Positions 10,489 through 18,932 of a stretch of 64,000 nt of DNA are shown one piece after another (the stretch's first letter is position 1; the number at the start of each line of letters is the position of its first letter). The position numbers and the translations under genes are program-made. The stretch is from Streptomyces melanogenes. GTDB taxonomy: Bacteria > Actinomycetota > Actinomycetes > Streptomycetales > Streptomycetaceae. Location: the NCBI RefSeq assembly GCF_014649795.1, contig NZ_BMTS01000004.1, positions 310,001 to 374,000 of the forward strand, in the 5' to 3' direction. A model generated the notes under the pieces. The model saw only the letters and a program-made list of their open reading frames with translations. It was not told the DNA's origin and made no database searches.

Positions 10489-12753
10489 GTGATCAAGCCG
10501 GTGCCGGACACCTCGGGGACGGTCGGCGCGCAGACGGCCTCGACCATCGCCGCGCTGTCCGCCGAGGCCGCCCGGCTGCGCGCCGAGCGCGCCCGTCACC
10601 ACCTCCTCGACCTGGCCACCGGAGTCCTCGCGGCGCAGCTGCGCGTCGGCCCCGCCCAGGCGCGCGAGCACCTGGAGAAACTCTCGCGGGACACCGGGGT
10701 GAGCCCGGAGGACCTCGCCGCGGACGTGGTGAACGGCGTCGCGGGCGACCCCGGGGCCGCCCCGGCCGCCGAGGGCGCCCCGCCCCTCGCCGAGGCCCGC
10801 CGGGCCCGCCGTGCGGTGGCGGCCGCCGAGACGTACGAGAGCGTCGACGAATCCGCGGCGGCCCTGCTGGAGGGCGGTCTGGCACCTCTGGGCGCCCAGA
10901 GCCTGTGGCTGTGGCGCCGTACGGAGACGGGCTGTCTGCGGCTCGCCGGGCACGCCGGGGTGAGCGCCGCCGAGGCGGTGGTGTGGCAGTGGATCCCGCC
11001 GGGCGCACCCGCCATGTTCCATTCGGTCGTGGTGGACGGCAGCGCCTGCTGGCTCGGCTCCGGCCCGCCGCACGGCGAGGAGCTGCCGGGCCCGGGGCGG
11101 CGCGCGGGCCGGGCGCTGCTGCCGCTGGGCGCCCAGGGGGCGATCGTGGGCCTGGCGCTGGTCGTGTGGCCGGAGCCGGTGGACTTCGACGCGGCGCTGC
11201 GGCGGGCCCTGACCGGGCTGGTGGAGGTCGCCGGGACTGTGCTCGGCGGGGTCGAGGGCGAGCCGTCCGAGGTGCCCGCGCTGCTGGATGTACTGGACGC
11301 GCTCGGCCATCCCGCGATGGTGCTGCGGGGAGCGCCCGAGTCCCTCGCGCCGGCCGTCGAGTACACCAACGGGCCCGCCGTGCGGAGCCTGGGCGGGTCC
11401 GCGCCGCCCGTCGGCCGGCCGCTCGCCCTCGCCTTCCCGTACGTCCACGCCGAGCTCGCCCGGCTGGCCCGGGGCGCCCACGGCTCGTCCAGGCGCCAGA
11501 GCGTGCCCCGGCTGCCGAGGCTGGCCGCAGAGGCGACGGCCGCGCCGCTCCTCGACGTACGCGTCCTGCCCGCGGGCGCCGACCGGACCGTGGTGCTCTG
11601 GCACGCCAGCAGCGACCCCGAGATGTCCGCGAGCCGGGCCGTGGGCCATCTCGAAGGCGTGGCGCTGTTCCGGGACAGCGTGGCGGGCGACGCCTCGGTG
11701 TGGTCCGCGCCCGCCTACCGCATCTTCGGCATCGACCGGGACGCGGCGCCCGTCCCGCTGCTCGCCATGCGGTCGATGCTGCACCCCGAGGACGGCGACG
11801 TGCTGACCCGGCTGCTCACCACCCTCACCGAACACCAGCGGGGCGCGCTCGCCGTCCTGCGGATCGTCCGGGGCGACGGCACGCTGCGGCACGTCCGCGT
11901 CGCCGCCGAGCCGCTCGTCGACGACGGCGTCGTCACCGGGATCACCGGCGTCTACCAGGACGTTTCGGCGAGCAGGCGTACCGAGGCCGCGCTGACGGCG
12001 ACGTTCGACCAGCTCACGGCCGTACAGAAGCAGGCGGCCATCCGTGACGAGATGGCCCTGCGCCTCCAGCAGGCCATCGTCCCCGAGACGCCGGGCATCC
12101 AGGAGCTGCCGGGCCTGTCGGTCGCGGCCCGCTACCGGCCTGCCGCGCAGGAGTACCGGGTCGGCGGCGACTGGTACGACGCGCTGCCGCTGCCCAGCGG
12201 CCGGGTCCTGCTGGCGGTCGGTGACATCGCCGGGCACGGCATCGGCGCCGCCACCGGCATGGTCGCCCTGCGCAACGCGCTGCGGGGGCTCGCCTTCAGC
12301 GGCCACACGCCGGGGCGGCTGATGGAGTGGCTGAACGAGGTGGCGCTGCGCACCAGCGGCGGCCCGACCGCCACCGCCGTGTGCGCCCTCTACGATCCGG
12401 CCGACCGGTCGCTGCGCTGGTCGAGCGCGGGGCACCTGCCGCTGCTGTTGCTGCGCGACGGCCGGGCGCGGCTCCTTGAGGGGCCGCACGACCTGCTGCT
12501 CGGCGCGAGCCCGTCCGTGACGTACCGGGAGATGCGCACACCACTGCGCCGCGACGACACCCTGCTGCTGTACACGGACGGTCTGATCGAGCGGCGCCAC
12601 GACGCGCTGGACCAGGGCCTGGAGACGCTGGTGGGCCTCGCCGAGCAGTCGAGCGCGTGCGAGGTCGAGGAACAGGTGGACCGGCTGCTCGAAGCGGCCA
12701 CCGGCGACACGGACGACGACACCAGCGTCGTCGCGATCCGGGTGCGCGGCTGA
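10489..12753 (+). CDS. SpoIIE-type PP2C phosphatase with ANTAR-like, GAF and PAS regions
   Basis: A 754-residue soluble regulator. Residues about 25-85 resemble an ANTAR-like helical module (LLDLATGVLAAQL ... LSRDTGVSPEDLAADVV). Residues 100-260 look like a degenerate GAF domain. Residues 375-505 form a PAS domain (SAPAYRIFGIDRD ... GVYQDVSASRRTEAAL). The last 230 residues are a PPM/SpoIIE phosphatase with GGDWYD, GDIAGHG, YTDGLIERR and DDDTSVVAIR, the metal-binding Asp residues in place. Such proteins dephosphorylate STAS antagonists to release SigB-type sigma factors. The STAS gene at 17823 is a plausible target. The start has only a moderate ribosome binding site (GGGACGGGAG). Confidence 0.9.
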   Translation: MIKPVPDTSGTVGAQTASTIAALSAEAARLRAERARHHLLDLATGVLAAQLRVGPAQAREHLEKLSRDTGVSPEDLAADVVNGVAGDPGAAPAAEGAPPLAEARRARRAVAAAETYESVDESAAALLEGGLAPLGAQSLWLWRRTETGCLRLAGHAGVSAAEAVVWQWIPPGAPAMFHSVVVDGSACWLGSGPPHGEELPGPGRRAGRALLPLGAQGAIVGLALVVWPEPVDFDAALRRALTGLVEVAGTVLGGVEGEPSEVPALLDVLDALGHPAMVLRGAPESLAPAVEYTNGPAVRSLGGSAPPVGRPLALAFPYVHAELARLARGAHGSSRRQSVPRLPRLAAEATAAPLLDVRVLPAGADRTVVLWHASSDPEMSASRAVGHLEGVALFRDSVAGDASVWSAPAYRIFGIDRDAAPVPLLAMRSMLHPEDGDVLTRLLTTLTEHQRGALAVLRIVRGDGTLRHVRVAAEPLVDDGVVTGITGVYQDVSASRRTEAALTATFDQLTAVQKQAAIRDEMALRLQQAIVPETPGIQELPGLSVAARYRPAAQEYRVGGDWYDALPLPSGRVLLAVGDIAGHGIGAATGMVALRNALRGLAFSGHTPGRLMEWLNEVALRTSGGPTATAVCALYDPADRSLRWSSAGHLPLLLLRDGRARLLEGPHDLLLGASPSVTYREMRTPLRRDDTLLLYTDGLIERRHDALDQGLETLVGLAEQSSACEVEEQVDRLLEAATGDTDDDTSVVAIRVRG

Positions 12754-12786
12754 ACCGCCCCTCGACCGGCCCCTTCTGACGGAAGG

Positions 12787-15720
12787 TCAGTCTCCCTTGA
12801 GGTGGTCGTGGATGACGGCCAGCAGCCGGTCCGCGTCGACCGGTTTGGCGACGTACTCGTCGACCCCCGCCGCGAGTGCCTTGGCGCGCTCGCCGGGCAT
12901 CGCCTTCGCCGTCACCGCGATGATCGGGAGCCGGGCGAAGCGGGGTTGGCGCCGGATCGCGGCGGTGGCCGCGTAGCCGTCCATTCCGGCCATCATCACG
13001 TCCATCACCACCAGATCGATGTCGTCGCGGGCGGTCAGCAGGTCGATCCCGGCCTGGCCCCCGGCCGCCGTCAGCACCCGCATCCCGGCGTGTTCGAGGA
13101 TCTGGGTGAGCGCGAAGACGTTGCGCGTGTCGTCGTCCACCACGAGGACGGTGTGCCCGGACGGCGCGGGCGCGGAAGCCTCGGCCTGCGGTACGGGCTC
13201 GGCGTCGTGCTCAGCAGTGCGGTCGGAGCGGCCGCCGAGCGGCAGATAGAGCGTGAACGTGCTGCCCCGGCCCACGGCGCTCTCCGCCACGATCACCCCG
13301 CCGAGCAGCCGGGCCACCTCACGGCTGATGGACAGGCCCAGGCCGGTGCCCCCGTACCGCCGGGCGGCGGTGCCGTCGCCCTGCTGGAAGGCGCCGAAGA
13401 CGCTCTCCAGGCGGTCCTCGGGGATGCCGACGCCGGTGTCGGTGACCCGGAAGGCCAGCGCGGGGCCAGCGGAGCGCAGGGCGTACGGCAGTTGGTCGGC
13501 GGCGGCGGTGTGGACGTCGAGCCGGACGCGGCCGCTGTCGGTGAACTTCAGCGCGTTGGAGAGCAGGTTGCGCAGGATCTGGCGCAGCCGCGCCTCGTCG
13601 GTGGTCAGCTCCTCGGGCAGGCCCGGGGCGGCCACGACCTGGAAGTCCAGGGCGCGTTCGGCGGCCACCGGGCGGAAGGTCGCCTCCAGGTAGTCCAGCA
13701 GCTGCCGCAGCGAGAACGGCTCGGGGCGGATGTCCATCTTCCCCGCCTCGACCTTGGACAGGTCCAGGATGTCGTTGATGAGCTGGAGCAGGTCGGAGCC
13801 CGCGGAGTGGATGACCTCGGCGTAGTCGACCTGCTTCGCCGTCAGGTTCCCGTCCGGGTTCTGGGCGAGCAGCCGGGCCAGGATGAGCAGGCTGTTGAGC
13901 GGAGTGCGCAGCTCGTGGCTCATGTTGGCCAGGAACTGCGACTTGTACATGGACGTCCGCGAGAGCTGCTGGGCCCGCACCTCCAGCTCCTGGCGGGCCT
14001 GTTCGATCTCCAGGTTCTTGCCCTCGATGTCCCGGTTGCGGTCGGCGAGCAGCGCCGCCTTCTCCTGGAGTTCGGCGTTGGAGCGCCTCAGCTCCCGCTG
14101 CTGCTCCTGCAACTCCTGGGAGCGGGTGCGCAGTTCGGAGGTGAGCCGCTGGGACTCCCCGAGCAGCTGGTCGGTGCGGACGCTGGCGATGAGCGAGCTG
14201 ACGTTGACGCCGACCGTCTCGATGAACTGGTCCAGGAAGTCCCGGTGCAGCTCGCTGAAGGGGCGCAGCGCGGCCAGCTCCACGGCGCCGAGGACCTGCT
14301 CCTCGACCACCACCGGCAGGACGATCAGCTGGCCGGGGTCGCCGGAACCGGCGCCGGAGGCGATCGTCGCGTAACCGTGCGGGACCCGGTCCACCACGAT
14401 CGTGCGCCTGCTGCGGGCGGCCTCGCCGACCAGGGACTGGCCGAGGCGGAAACGGCGCGGCCCGGCGGCGGGGTCGTCGGGGGAGCCGTAGGCGGCGGTC
14501 ATCACGAGCTCCGTGCCGTGCTCGTCCTCGTGGGTCAGGAAGAAGGCGCCGTACTGAGCGGACACCAGCGGGGGCACCTCGCTCATGATCAGCTCGGCTA
14601 GGTCGGGCAGGTTCGCGGTGCCCTGCATCAGCCCGGAGACCCGGGCGAGGTTCGTCTTCAGCCAGTCCTGGGCCTCGTTGGCCCGGGTGGTGGCCCGCAG
14701 GGACTCGACCATCGCGTTGATGTTGTCCTTGAGGTCGCCCACCTCGCCGGGCGCGTCGACCGTGATCGAGCGGGTGAGGTCGCCCTCGGCGACCGCGCTG
14801 GTGACCTCGGCGATGGCGCGGACCTGCCGGGTGAGGTTCCCGGCCAGCTCGTTGACGTTCTCGGTGAGCCGCTTCCAGGTGCCGGAGACGCCCTCGACCT
14901 CCGCCTGGCCGCCGAGCCGTCCCTCGCTGCCCACTTCGCGGGCGACCCGGGTGACCTCGGCGGCGAACGACGACAGCTGGTCCACCATCGTGTTGATGGT
15001 CGTCTTGAGCTCCAGGATCTCTCCGCGTGCGTCCACGTCGATCCTGCGGGTCAGGTCGCCGCCCGCCACGGCGGTGGTGACCTGGGCGATGTTGCGCACC
15101 TGGTTGGTGAGGTTGTTCGCCATGAAGTTGACGTTGTCGGTGAGGTCCTTCCAGGTGCCCGACCCCCCTCGTACGGTGGCCTGGCCGCCGAGTTTGCCGT
15201 CGGTGCCCACCTCTTTGGCCACGCGGGTGACCTCCTCGGCGAACGAGGAGAGCCGGTCGACCATCGTGTTGATGGTCTCCTTCAGCTCCAGGATCTCGCC
15301 GCGCGCGTCCACCCGGATCTTCTGGGTGAGGTCGCCGCGCGCCACCGCCGTGGCGACCTGGGCGATCGAGCGCACCTGCGAGGTGAGGTTGTCGGCCATG
15401 GTGTTCACACCGGAGGTCAGCTCCAGCCACACCCCGCGCACCCGCGGTTCCCTGGCGTGGCCGCCGAGCAGCCCCTGGCCGCCGACCTCCCGGGCCACCC
15501 GGGTGACCTCGGAGGTGACCAGGGACAGCTGCTCCACCATCCCGTTGTAGATGGTCGCGATCTCGCCCAGCGGGCCGCCCGCGTCATCGGGCAGCCGGGC
15601 CGACAGATCCCCGTCCCGTACGGCGGTGAGCCCCGCGAGCAGTCGGCGCAGGGCGTCCTCGGCGGGCTCCGCGGGGGGATCGGAGGAGCCGTGGCCGGGG
15701 ATGCGACCAGACACGTCCAT
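12787..15720 (-). CDS. Soluble poly-HAMP hybrid histidine kinase with C-terminal receiver
   Basis: A 977-residue protein without transmembrane segments. It opens with a HAMP-like unit and then about three near-identical units of about 92 residues (GDLTQKI ... [18 protein letters not shown] repeated), a GAF domain near 375-525, a coiled coil near 540-590, HisKA with SHELRTPLN near residue 600, HATPase with NLLSNALKF and GTGLGLSI, and a receiver whose phospho-acceptor Asp sits in VVMDVMM near residue 907. This is the architecture of Nik1/group III-like kinases. The ATG at 15720 follows CGAGG; upstream in-frame codons lack conservation. It is probably a stress sensor feeding the sigma network, by position only. 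Confidence 0.92.
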   Translation of the reverse strand: MDVSGRIPGHGSSDPPAEPAEDALRRLLAGLTAVRDGDLSARLPDDAGGPLGEIATIYNGMVEQLSLVTSEVTRVAREVGGQGLLGGHAREPRVRGVWLELTSGVNTMADNLTSQVRSIAQVATAVARGDLTQKIRVDARGEILELKETINTMVDRLSSFAEEVTRVAKEVGTDGKLGGQATVRGGSGTWKDLTDNVNFMANNLTNQVRNIAQVTTAVAGGDLTRRIDVDARGEILELKTTINTMVDQLSSFAAEVTRVAREVGSEGRLGGQAEVEGVSGTWKRLTENVNELAGNLTRQVRAIAEVTSAVAEGDLTRSITVDAPGEVGDLKDNINAMVESLRATTRANEAQDWLKTNLARVSGLMQGTANLPDLAELIMSEVPPLVSAQYGAFFLTHEDEHGTELVMTAAYGSPDDPAAGPRRFRLGQSLVGEAARSRRTIVVDRVPHGYATIASGAGSGDPGQLIVLPVVVEEQVLGAVELAALRPFSELHRDFLDQFIETVGVNVSSLIASVRTDQLLGESQRLTSELRTRSQELQEQQRELRRSNAELQEKAALLADRNRDIEGKNLEIEQARQELEVRAQQLSRTSMYKSQFLANMSHELRTPLNSLLILARLLAQNPDGNLTAKQVDYAEVIHSAGSDLLQLINDILDLSKVEAGKMDIRPEPFSLRQLLDYLEATFRPVAAERALDFQVVAAPGLPEELTTDEARLRQILRNLLSNALKFTDSGRVRLDVHTAAADQLPYALRSAGPALAFRVTDTGVGIPEDRLESVFGAFQQGDGTAARRYGGTGLGLSISREVARLLGGVIVAESAVGRGSTFTLYLPLGGRSDRTAEHDAEPVPQAEASAPAPSGHTVLVVDDDTRNVFALTQILEHAGMRVLTAAGGQAGIDLLTARDDIDLVVMDVMMAGMDGYAATAAIRRQPRFARLPIIAVTAKAMPGERAKALAAGVDEYVAKPVDADRLLAVIHDHLKGD

Positions 15721-15859
15721 CGCAACCTCGCATCGAGCCGTCGTGGCGCACGGCCCGTGCGCGGCTCGCGCGTACGGCGAGCCCGACGGGCCCCTCCACT
15801 CTGGCACGGTCGGCCCCTGCCGACATCCCGGGGCGGGGCACCTGCGTGCGAGGCGCCCG

Positions 15860-16348
15860 TCAGCGGGCCGGCCCGGCCGGAGGACCCACGGGCATCTCGA
15901 ACCACACGGTCTTCCCCGCCCCGCGCGGCACCCAGCCCCAGGCCGAGGAGAGCCGCTGCAGCAGATACAGGCCGTGCCCCGACGAAGCGGCCGGGCGGTG
16001 CCTGCCGTGCGGGTGCGGACCCAGCGGGCTGTGGTCGCTCACCTGCACCCACAGCCTGCCGTCGATGCGGTCGAGGCGGAGCTCGTACGGGGCGTCACCG
16101 TGTCGGCACGCGTTGGTGGCCACCTCGGAGACCAGCAGCAGCACGTCCGCCACCGCCACCCGCCCCTGCCCGCCGCCGGGCCCGAGCCACTCGTCGAGGA
16201 CCTTCCGGGTGAGGTCGCGGCACTGGGCCACCACACCCGGTCCCCGCTGGAGGCTGAACCGGCGACTCTCCGTCACGTGTTCCGTGGCATGCCCGCGATG
16301 CATACCGGGCGGGTGCCCGGACCCTGACGAATGAACCACAATCCGCAT
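15860..16348 (-). CDS. RsbW-like ATP-binding protein (anti-sigma/serine kinase family)
   Basis: A 162-residue single-domain GHKL ATPase. The N box is LLLVSEVATNACRHGD and the G-box region is SGHGLYLLQRLSSAWGW, ending in a WFEMPV strand. This is the small HATPase_c_2 family to which anti-sigma factors such as RsbW belong; Streptomyces genomes hold dozens. It diverges from the sigma factor gene at 16447, which makes a regulator-target pair possible. The start is ATG 16348, with a TTG one codon earlier and a later ATG (MHRGHAT) as alternatives. Whether it binds a sigma factor cannot be told from sequence. Confidence 0.85.
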   Translation of the reverse strand: MRIVVHSSGSGHPPGMHRGHATEHVTESRRFSLQRGPGVVAQCRDLTRKVLDEWLGPGGGQGRVAVADVLLLVSEVATNACRHGDAPYELRLDRIDGRLWVQVSDHSPLGPHPHGRHRPAASSGHGLYLLQRLSSAWGWVPRGAGKTVWFEMPVGPPAGPAR

Positions 16349-16446
16349 CAAAGCACCTAAATGCGGGCATCACCCCCTCAGGACGCTCGGACGACGGACC
16401 CGCCGCCACCCGGCGGCGCAGGCCCCCGCCCCGTCGAAGGAGCCCC

Positions 16447-17352
16447 ATGTCCACCGCTCGCGAAGACACTGTCCGTACGGAAGCACCGGCGCCCGTGGTC
16501 CGTGCCCGCGCGCTGGACGGCATACCCGAGGTGGCGCGGCCCCAGGACCTGAGCACCGGCGACGCGCAGTCCCTCTCGGCGACCCTGTTCCGGCGCCTGG
16601 CCGAGCTGGAGGAGGGCACGCCCGAGCACGCGTACGTACGGAACACGCTGGTCGAGCTGAACCTCAGCCTGGTCAAGTTCGCGGCCCGGCGGTTCCGCAA
16701 CCGCGCCGAGCCGATGGAGGACATCGTCCAGGTCGGCACCATCGGGCTGATCAAGGCGATCGACCGCTTCGACGTGGAGCGGGAGGTGGAGTTCTCCTCC
16801 TTCGCGCTGCCCACGATCAGCGGGGAGATGAAGCGCTTCTTCCGCGACACCAGCTGGGCGGTCCAGGTACCCCGCAGGCTTCAGGAGCTGCGTCTGCGGC
16901 TGGCCAGGGCCCTTGAGGCGCTCGGCCAGGAGCTGGGCCGCCCGCCGACGACGGCGGAGCTGGCCGCCCACCTCGGGGTGACCGAGGCCGAGGTCGTCGA
17001 GGGCGAGCGGGCGGCCAACGGCTACATGGCGCGGTCGCTGGACGTGCCGGACGACGACACCGGGGCCGCCGCCGGACTCATGCGCAGGCTCGGCGAGGAG
17101 GAGGGCGCGTTCGACGTCGTCGACTCGCTGGAATCCCTCAAACCGCTCATCGCGGGCCTGACCGACCGCGAGCGCGCCCTGCTCTCCCTGCGCTTCGGCG
17201 AGGAGCTGACCCAGGCAGAGATCGGCGCCAGGGTCGGGCTCTCCCAGATGCACGTCTCGCGCCTGCTGGCCCAGATCCTGGAACGGCTGCGTGCGGGGCT
17301 GCTCGAAGACGCCCCCGAACCGGACGCGGACCGGTCAGCGGCTCCCGGGTGA
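16447..17352 (+). CDS. RNA polymerase sigma factor, SigB/SigF/SigG family
   Basis: A 301-residue group 3 sigma factor without region 1.1. Region 2 is ELNLSLVKFAARRFRNR ... EDIVQVGTIGLIKAIDRFDVEREVEFSSFALPTISGEMKRFFRD. Region 3 contains PRRLQELRLRLARALEAL. Region 4 is LTDRERALLSLRFGEELTQAEIGARVGLSQMHVSRLLAQIL. It belongs to the stress and sporulation class controlled by partner switching. The ATG at 16447 follows AAGGAGCCCC. The gene is flanked by RsbW-like genes on both sides; its last 18 bases overlap the end of the convergent one at 17335. A second paralogue lies at 28636. Confidence 0.94.
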   Translation: MSTAREDTVRTEAPAPVVRARALDGIPEVARPQDLSTGDAQSLSATLFRRLAELEEGTPEHAYVRNTLVELNLSLVKFAARRFRNRAEPMEDIVQVGTIGLIKAIDRFDVEREVEFSSFALPTISGEMKRFFRDTSWAVQVPRRLQELRLRLARALEALGQELGRPPTTAELAAHLGVTEAEVVEGERAANGYMARSLDVPDDDTGAAAGLMRRLGEEEGAFDVVDSLESLKPLIAGLTDRERALLSLRFGEELTQAEIGARVGLSQMHVSRLLAQILERLRAGLLEDAPEPDADRSAAPG

Positions 17353-17811
17353 GTGCCGGTACCCCGGTGAGGGTGACCCCTGCGCCCGCGACGGCAGCGC
17401 GACCTCCAGCCACACCACCTTGCCCGTCCCCACCGGCAGCGAGCCCCAGTCCCCGGCGAGCCGGTCGAGCACCATCAGACCGTGGCCGCCCGGCAGCGAG
17501 GGGGCCCGGGGGCGGCGGGCGGGGGCGACGGGACTGCCGTCGGCGACCTCCACCCGCAGATGGCCGTCCGCGTGGCGCAGCACGAGCTCGCGCGGCCCGC
17601 CCGCGTGCAGACAGGCGTTGGTGACGACCTCCGAGACGAGCAGGAGCACGTCGTCCACGCGCGCCCGGTCGTCCTCCCGGGCGGTCGTGGTCCACCCCCA
17701 GTCGGCCAGCGCGAGCGCGGTGAAGTCGCGGCAGCGGGTGACCACGCCCTTCGTGCCGAAGAGCTCCAGGCGGCGGATCTGGCTCCGCCCGGCCCGGCCC
17801 ATGTCACCCAT
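17335..17811 (-). CDS. RsbW-like ATP-binding anti-sigma factor candidate
   Basis: A 158-residue GHKL ATPase with N box LLLVSEVVTNACLHAGG and G-box region GGHGLMVLDRLAGDWG, ending in VWLEVAL. It follows the STAS antagonist gene by 11 bases in the same direction, the classical antagonist-kinase order of rsbV-rsbW. It converges tail to tail with the sigma gene at 16447, overlapping it by 18 bases. The expected role is to bind the sigma factor and to phosphorylate the STAS protein. The start is ATG 17811 behind GGAGAAGG; ATG 17802 is equally possible. Confidence 0.87.
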   Translation of the reverse strand: MGDMGRAGRSQIRRLELFGTKGVVTRCRDFTALALADWGWTTTAREDDRARVDDVLLLVSEVVTNACLHAGGPRELVLRHADGHLRVEVADGSPVAPARRPRAPSLPGGHGLMVLDRLAGDWGSLPVGTGKVVWLEVALPSRAQGSPSPGYRHSPGSR

Positions 17812-17822
17812 CGCCTTCTCCG

Positions 17823-18224
17823 CTACTCCGGCGGGCGGCCCGTGAGCGCCTGGTCCAGGTCGGCGTGGATGCGGAACACCGCGTACGCACCGGTGATCTC
17901 GAACATCCGGGCTACGGGCGGCTGGAGCGCGGCCAGCTCGATGCCGCCGCCCTCGGCCTGTGTGGCCGCCGCCCGCGCCCGCAGCAGCGCGTTCAGGCCG
18001 GTCGAGTCGCAGAACCGCAGACCGGCGCAGTCGACCACGATCCGCTCCGGGGCGGCCGCGATCTGCTCCGCGAGGGCAGTGCGCAACGGCTCCACCGTGT
18101 CGTGGTCCAGCTCGCCGGTGAGTGAGAGCACCGCGGCCCCGCCGACTCGCCGTGCCGCGACGGCGAACCGTCTGCCCCCGGCGGTGCCCCCGTCGTACGA
18201 GTCGTCGCTCGTGTCCGGTGACAT
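17823..18224 (-). CDS. STAS-domain anti-sigma factor antagonist (RsbV/SpoIIAA type)
   Basis: A 133-residue STAS protein. The core strand-helix signature VVDCAGLRFCDSTGLNALL contains the Ser of DSTG that RsbW-type kinases phosphorylate. The N-terminus (about 20 residues) is polar and probably flexible. The start at 18224 has an excellent GGAGGCGGG ribosome binding site, and the longer upstream frame is not domain-like. Partner switching predicts that the unphosphorylated form sequesters the adjacent RsbW-like protein (17335) and that the SpoIIE-type phosphatases at 10489 or 18933 reset it. This pairing is inferred from order and family. Confidence 0.9.
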   Translation of the reverse strand: MSPDTSDDSYDGGTAGGRRFAVAARRVGGAAVLSLTGELDHDTVEPLRTALAEQIAAAPERIVVDCAGLRFCDSTGLNALLRARAAATQAEGGGIELAALQPPVARMFEITGAYAVFRIHADLDQALTGRPPE

Positions 18225-18416
18225 GGGTCCACCCGCCTCCTTCGCCACTGCTCGGTGGTGCTCCGCACCGGGCGCCTGTAGGAAGAGTGCCCAATGATCG
18301 GCGCTCCAGTGCTCGGGCGGGGCGCGAGCCCGGCCCACCCATCCTCCCCGGCCGGACCCGCTTCCGCGATCGGTACGGCCGAGCCGGGCGGGCCTGCCCT
18401 GGATCGGCCGCACCCC

Positions 18417-18441
18417 GGTTTGAGCTGCTGATACGGGGTGA
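18417..18441 (+). promoter_or_regulatory. Weak SigB-like promoter candidate upstream of small membrane protein
   Basis: GGTTT at 18417-18421, a 14-base spacer, then GGGTGA at 18436-18441. The -35 and spacing fit the SigB-type consensus, but the -10 differs from GGGTAC/T in its last two bases. It lies 46 bases before the ATG at 18487. Confidence 0.25.
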
Positions 18442-18486
18442 CCCGGCAGACAGCCGAGAATCCGGAGTTACGAGAGAGGGGCACCG

Positions 18487-18765
18487 ATGGGAATCACCGA
18501 CAGCGCGGCCAGGCTCGCCGCCGAGGCGGACCTGAAGGAACGCGCGACACACGCCACGCACCGGACGACCGAGGCGGCGGCCGGGGCCCGCACGGCAGTC
18601 GGCCAGGCGGCCCGCACGGTCCGCGACCACACCCCCGAGCCCGTACGCCGGGCGACGGCCGTGGCGGCGATGGCAGGGCGCGCCCACCCCCGGCAGATCC
18701 TGCTGGCCGTGGCGGCCATGGCGGGCGCACTGTTCGTCCTGCGGGGCCGGCGCCACCGGAAGTGA
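18487..18765 (+). CDS. Small Ala-rich protein with C-terminal membrane segment
   Basis: A 92-residue protein of unknown function. The first 60 residues are Ala/Arg/Thr-rich and predicted helical (AARLAAEADLKERATHATHRTTEAAAGAR). Residues about 70-86 (ILLAVAAMAGALFVL) form one membrane span, followed by the basic tail RGRRHRK. GAGAGAGGGG gives it a strong ribosome binding site. The layout recalls small stress-associated membrane proteins of actinomycetes, but I do not recognise the family. A weak SigB-like promoter lies upstream. Confidence 0.65.
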   Translation: MGITDSAARLAAEADLKERATHATHRTTEAAAGARTAVGQAARTVRDHTPEPVRRATAVAAMAGRAHPRQILLAVAAMAGALFVLRGRRHRK

Positions 18766-18932
18766 CTCCGCCGCCGGGCCACTGCGCACGCCGTTCGGCC
18801 GACCGCGGCCCGCGCCCGGTCGCACGCCCGGGCGTCCGGGCGCAGCATGGAAGACGGAAAGTCGTGCCGATCGGCCTGGGCCTGGCCAGCGGGCGTGTCC
18901 CGCGCAGGGGCGTACGGGTGAGGAGGCCGGTG

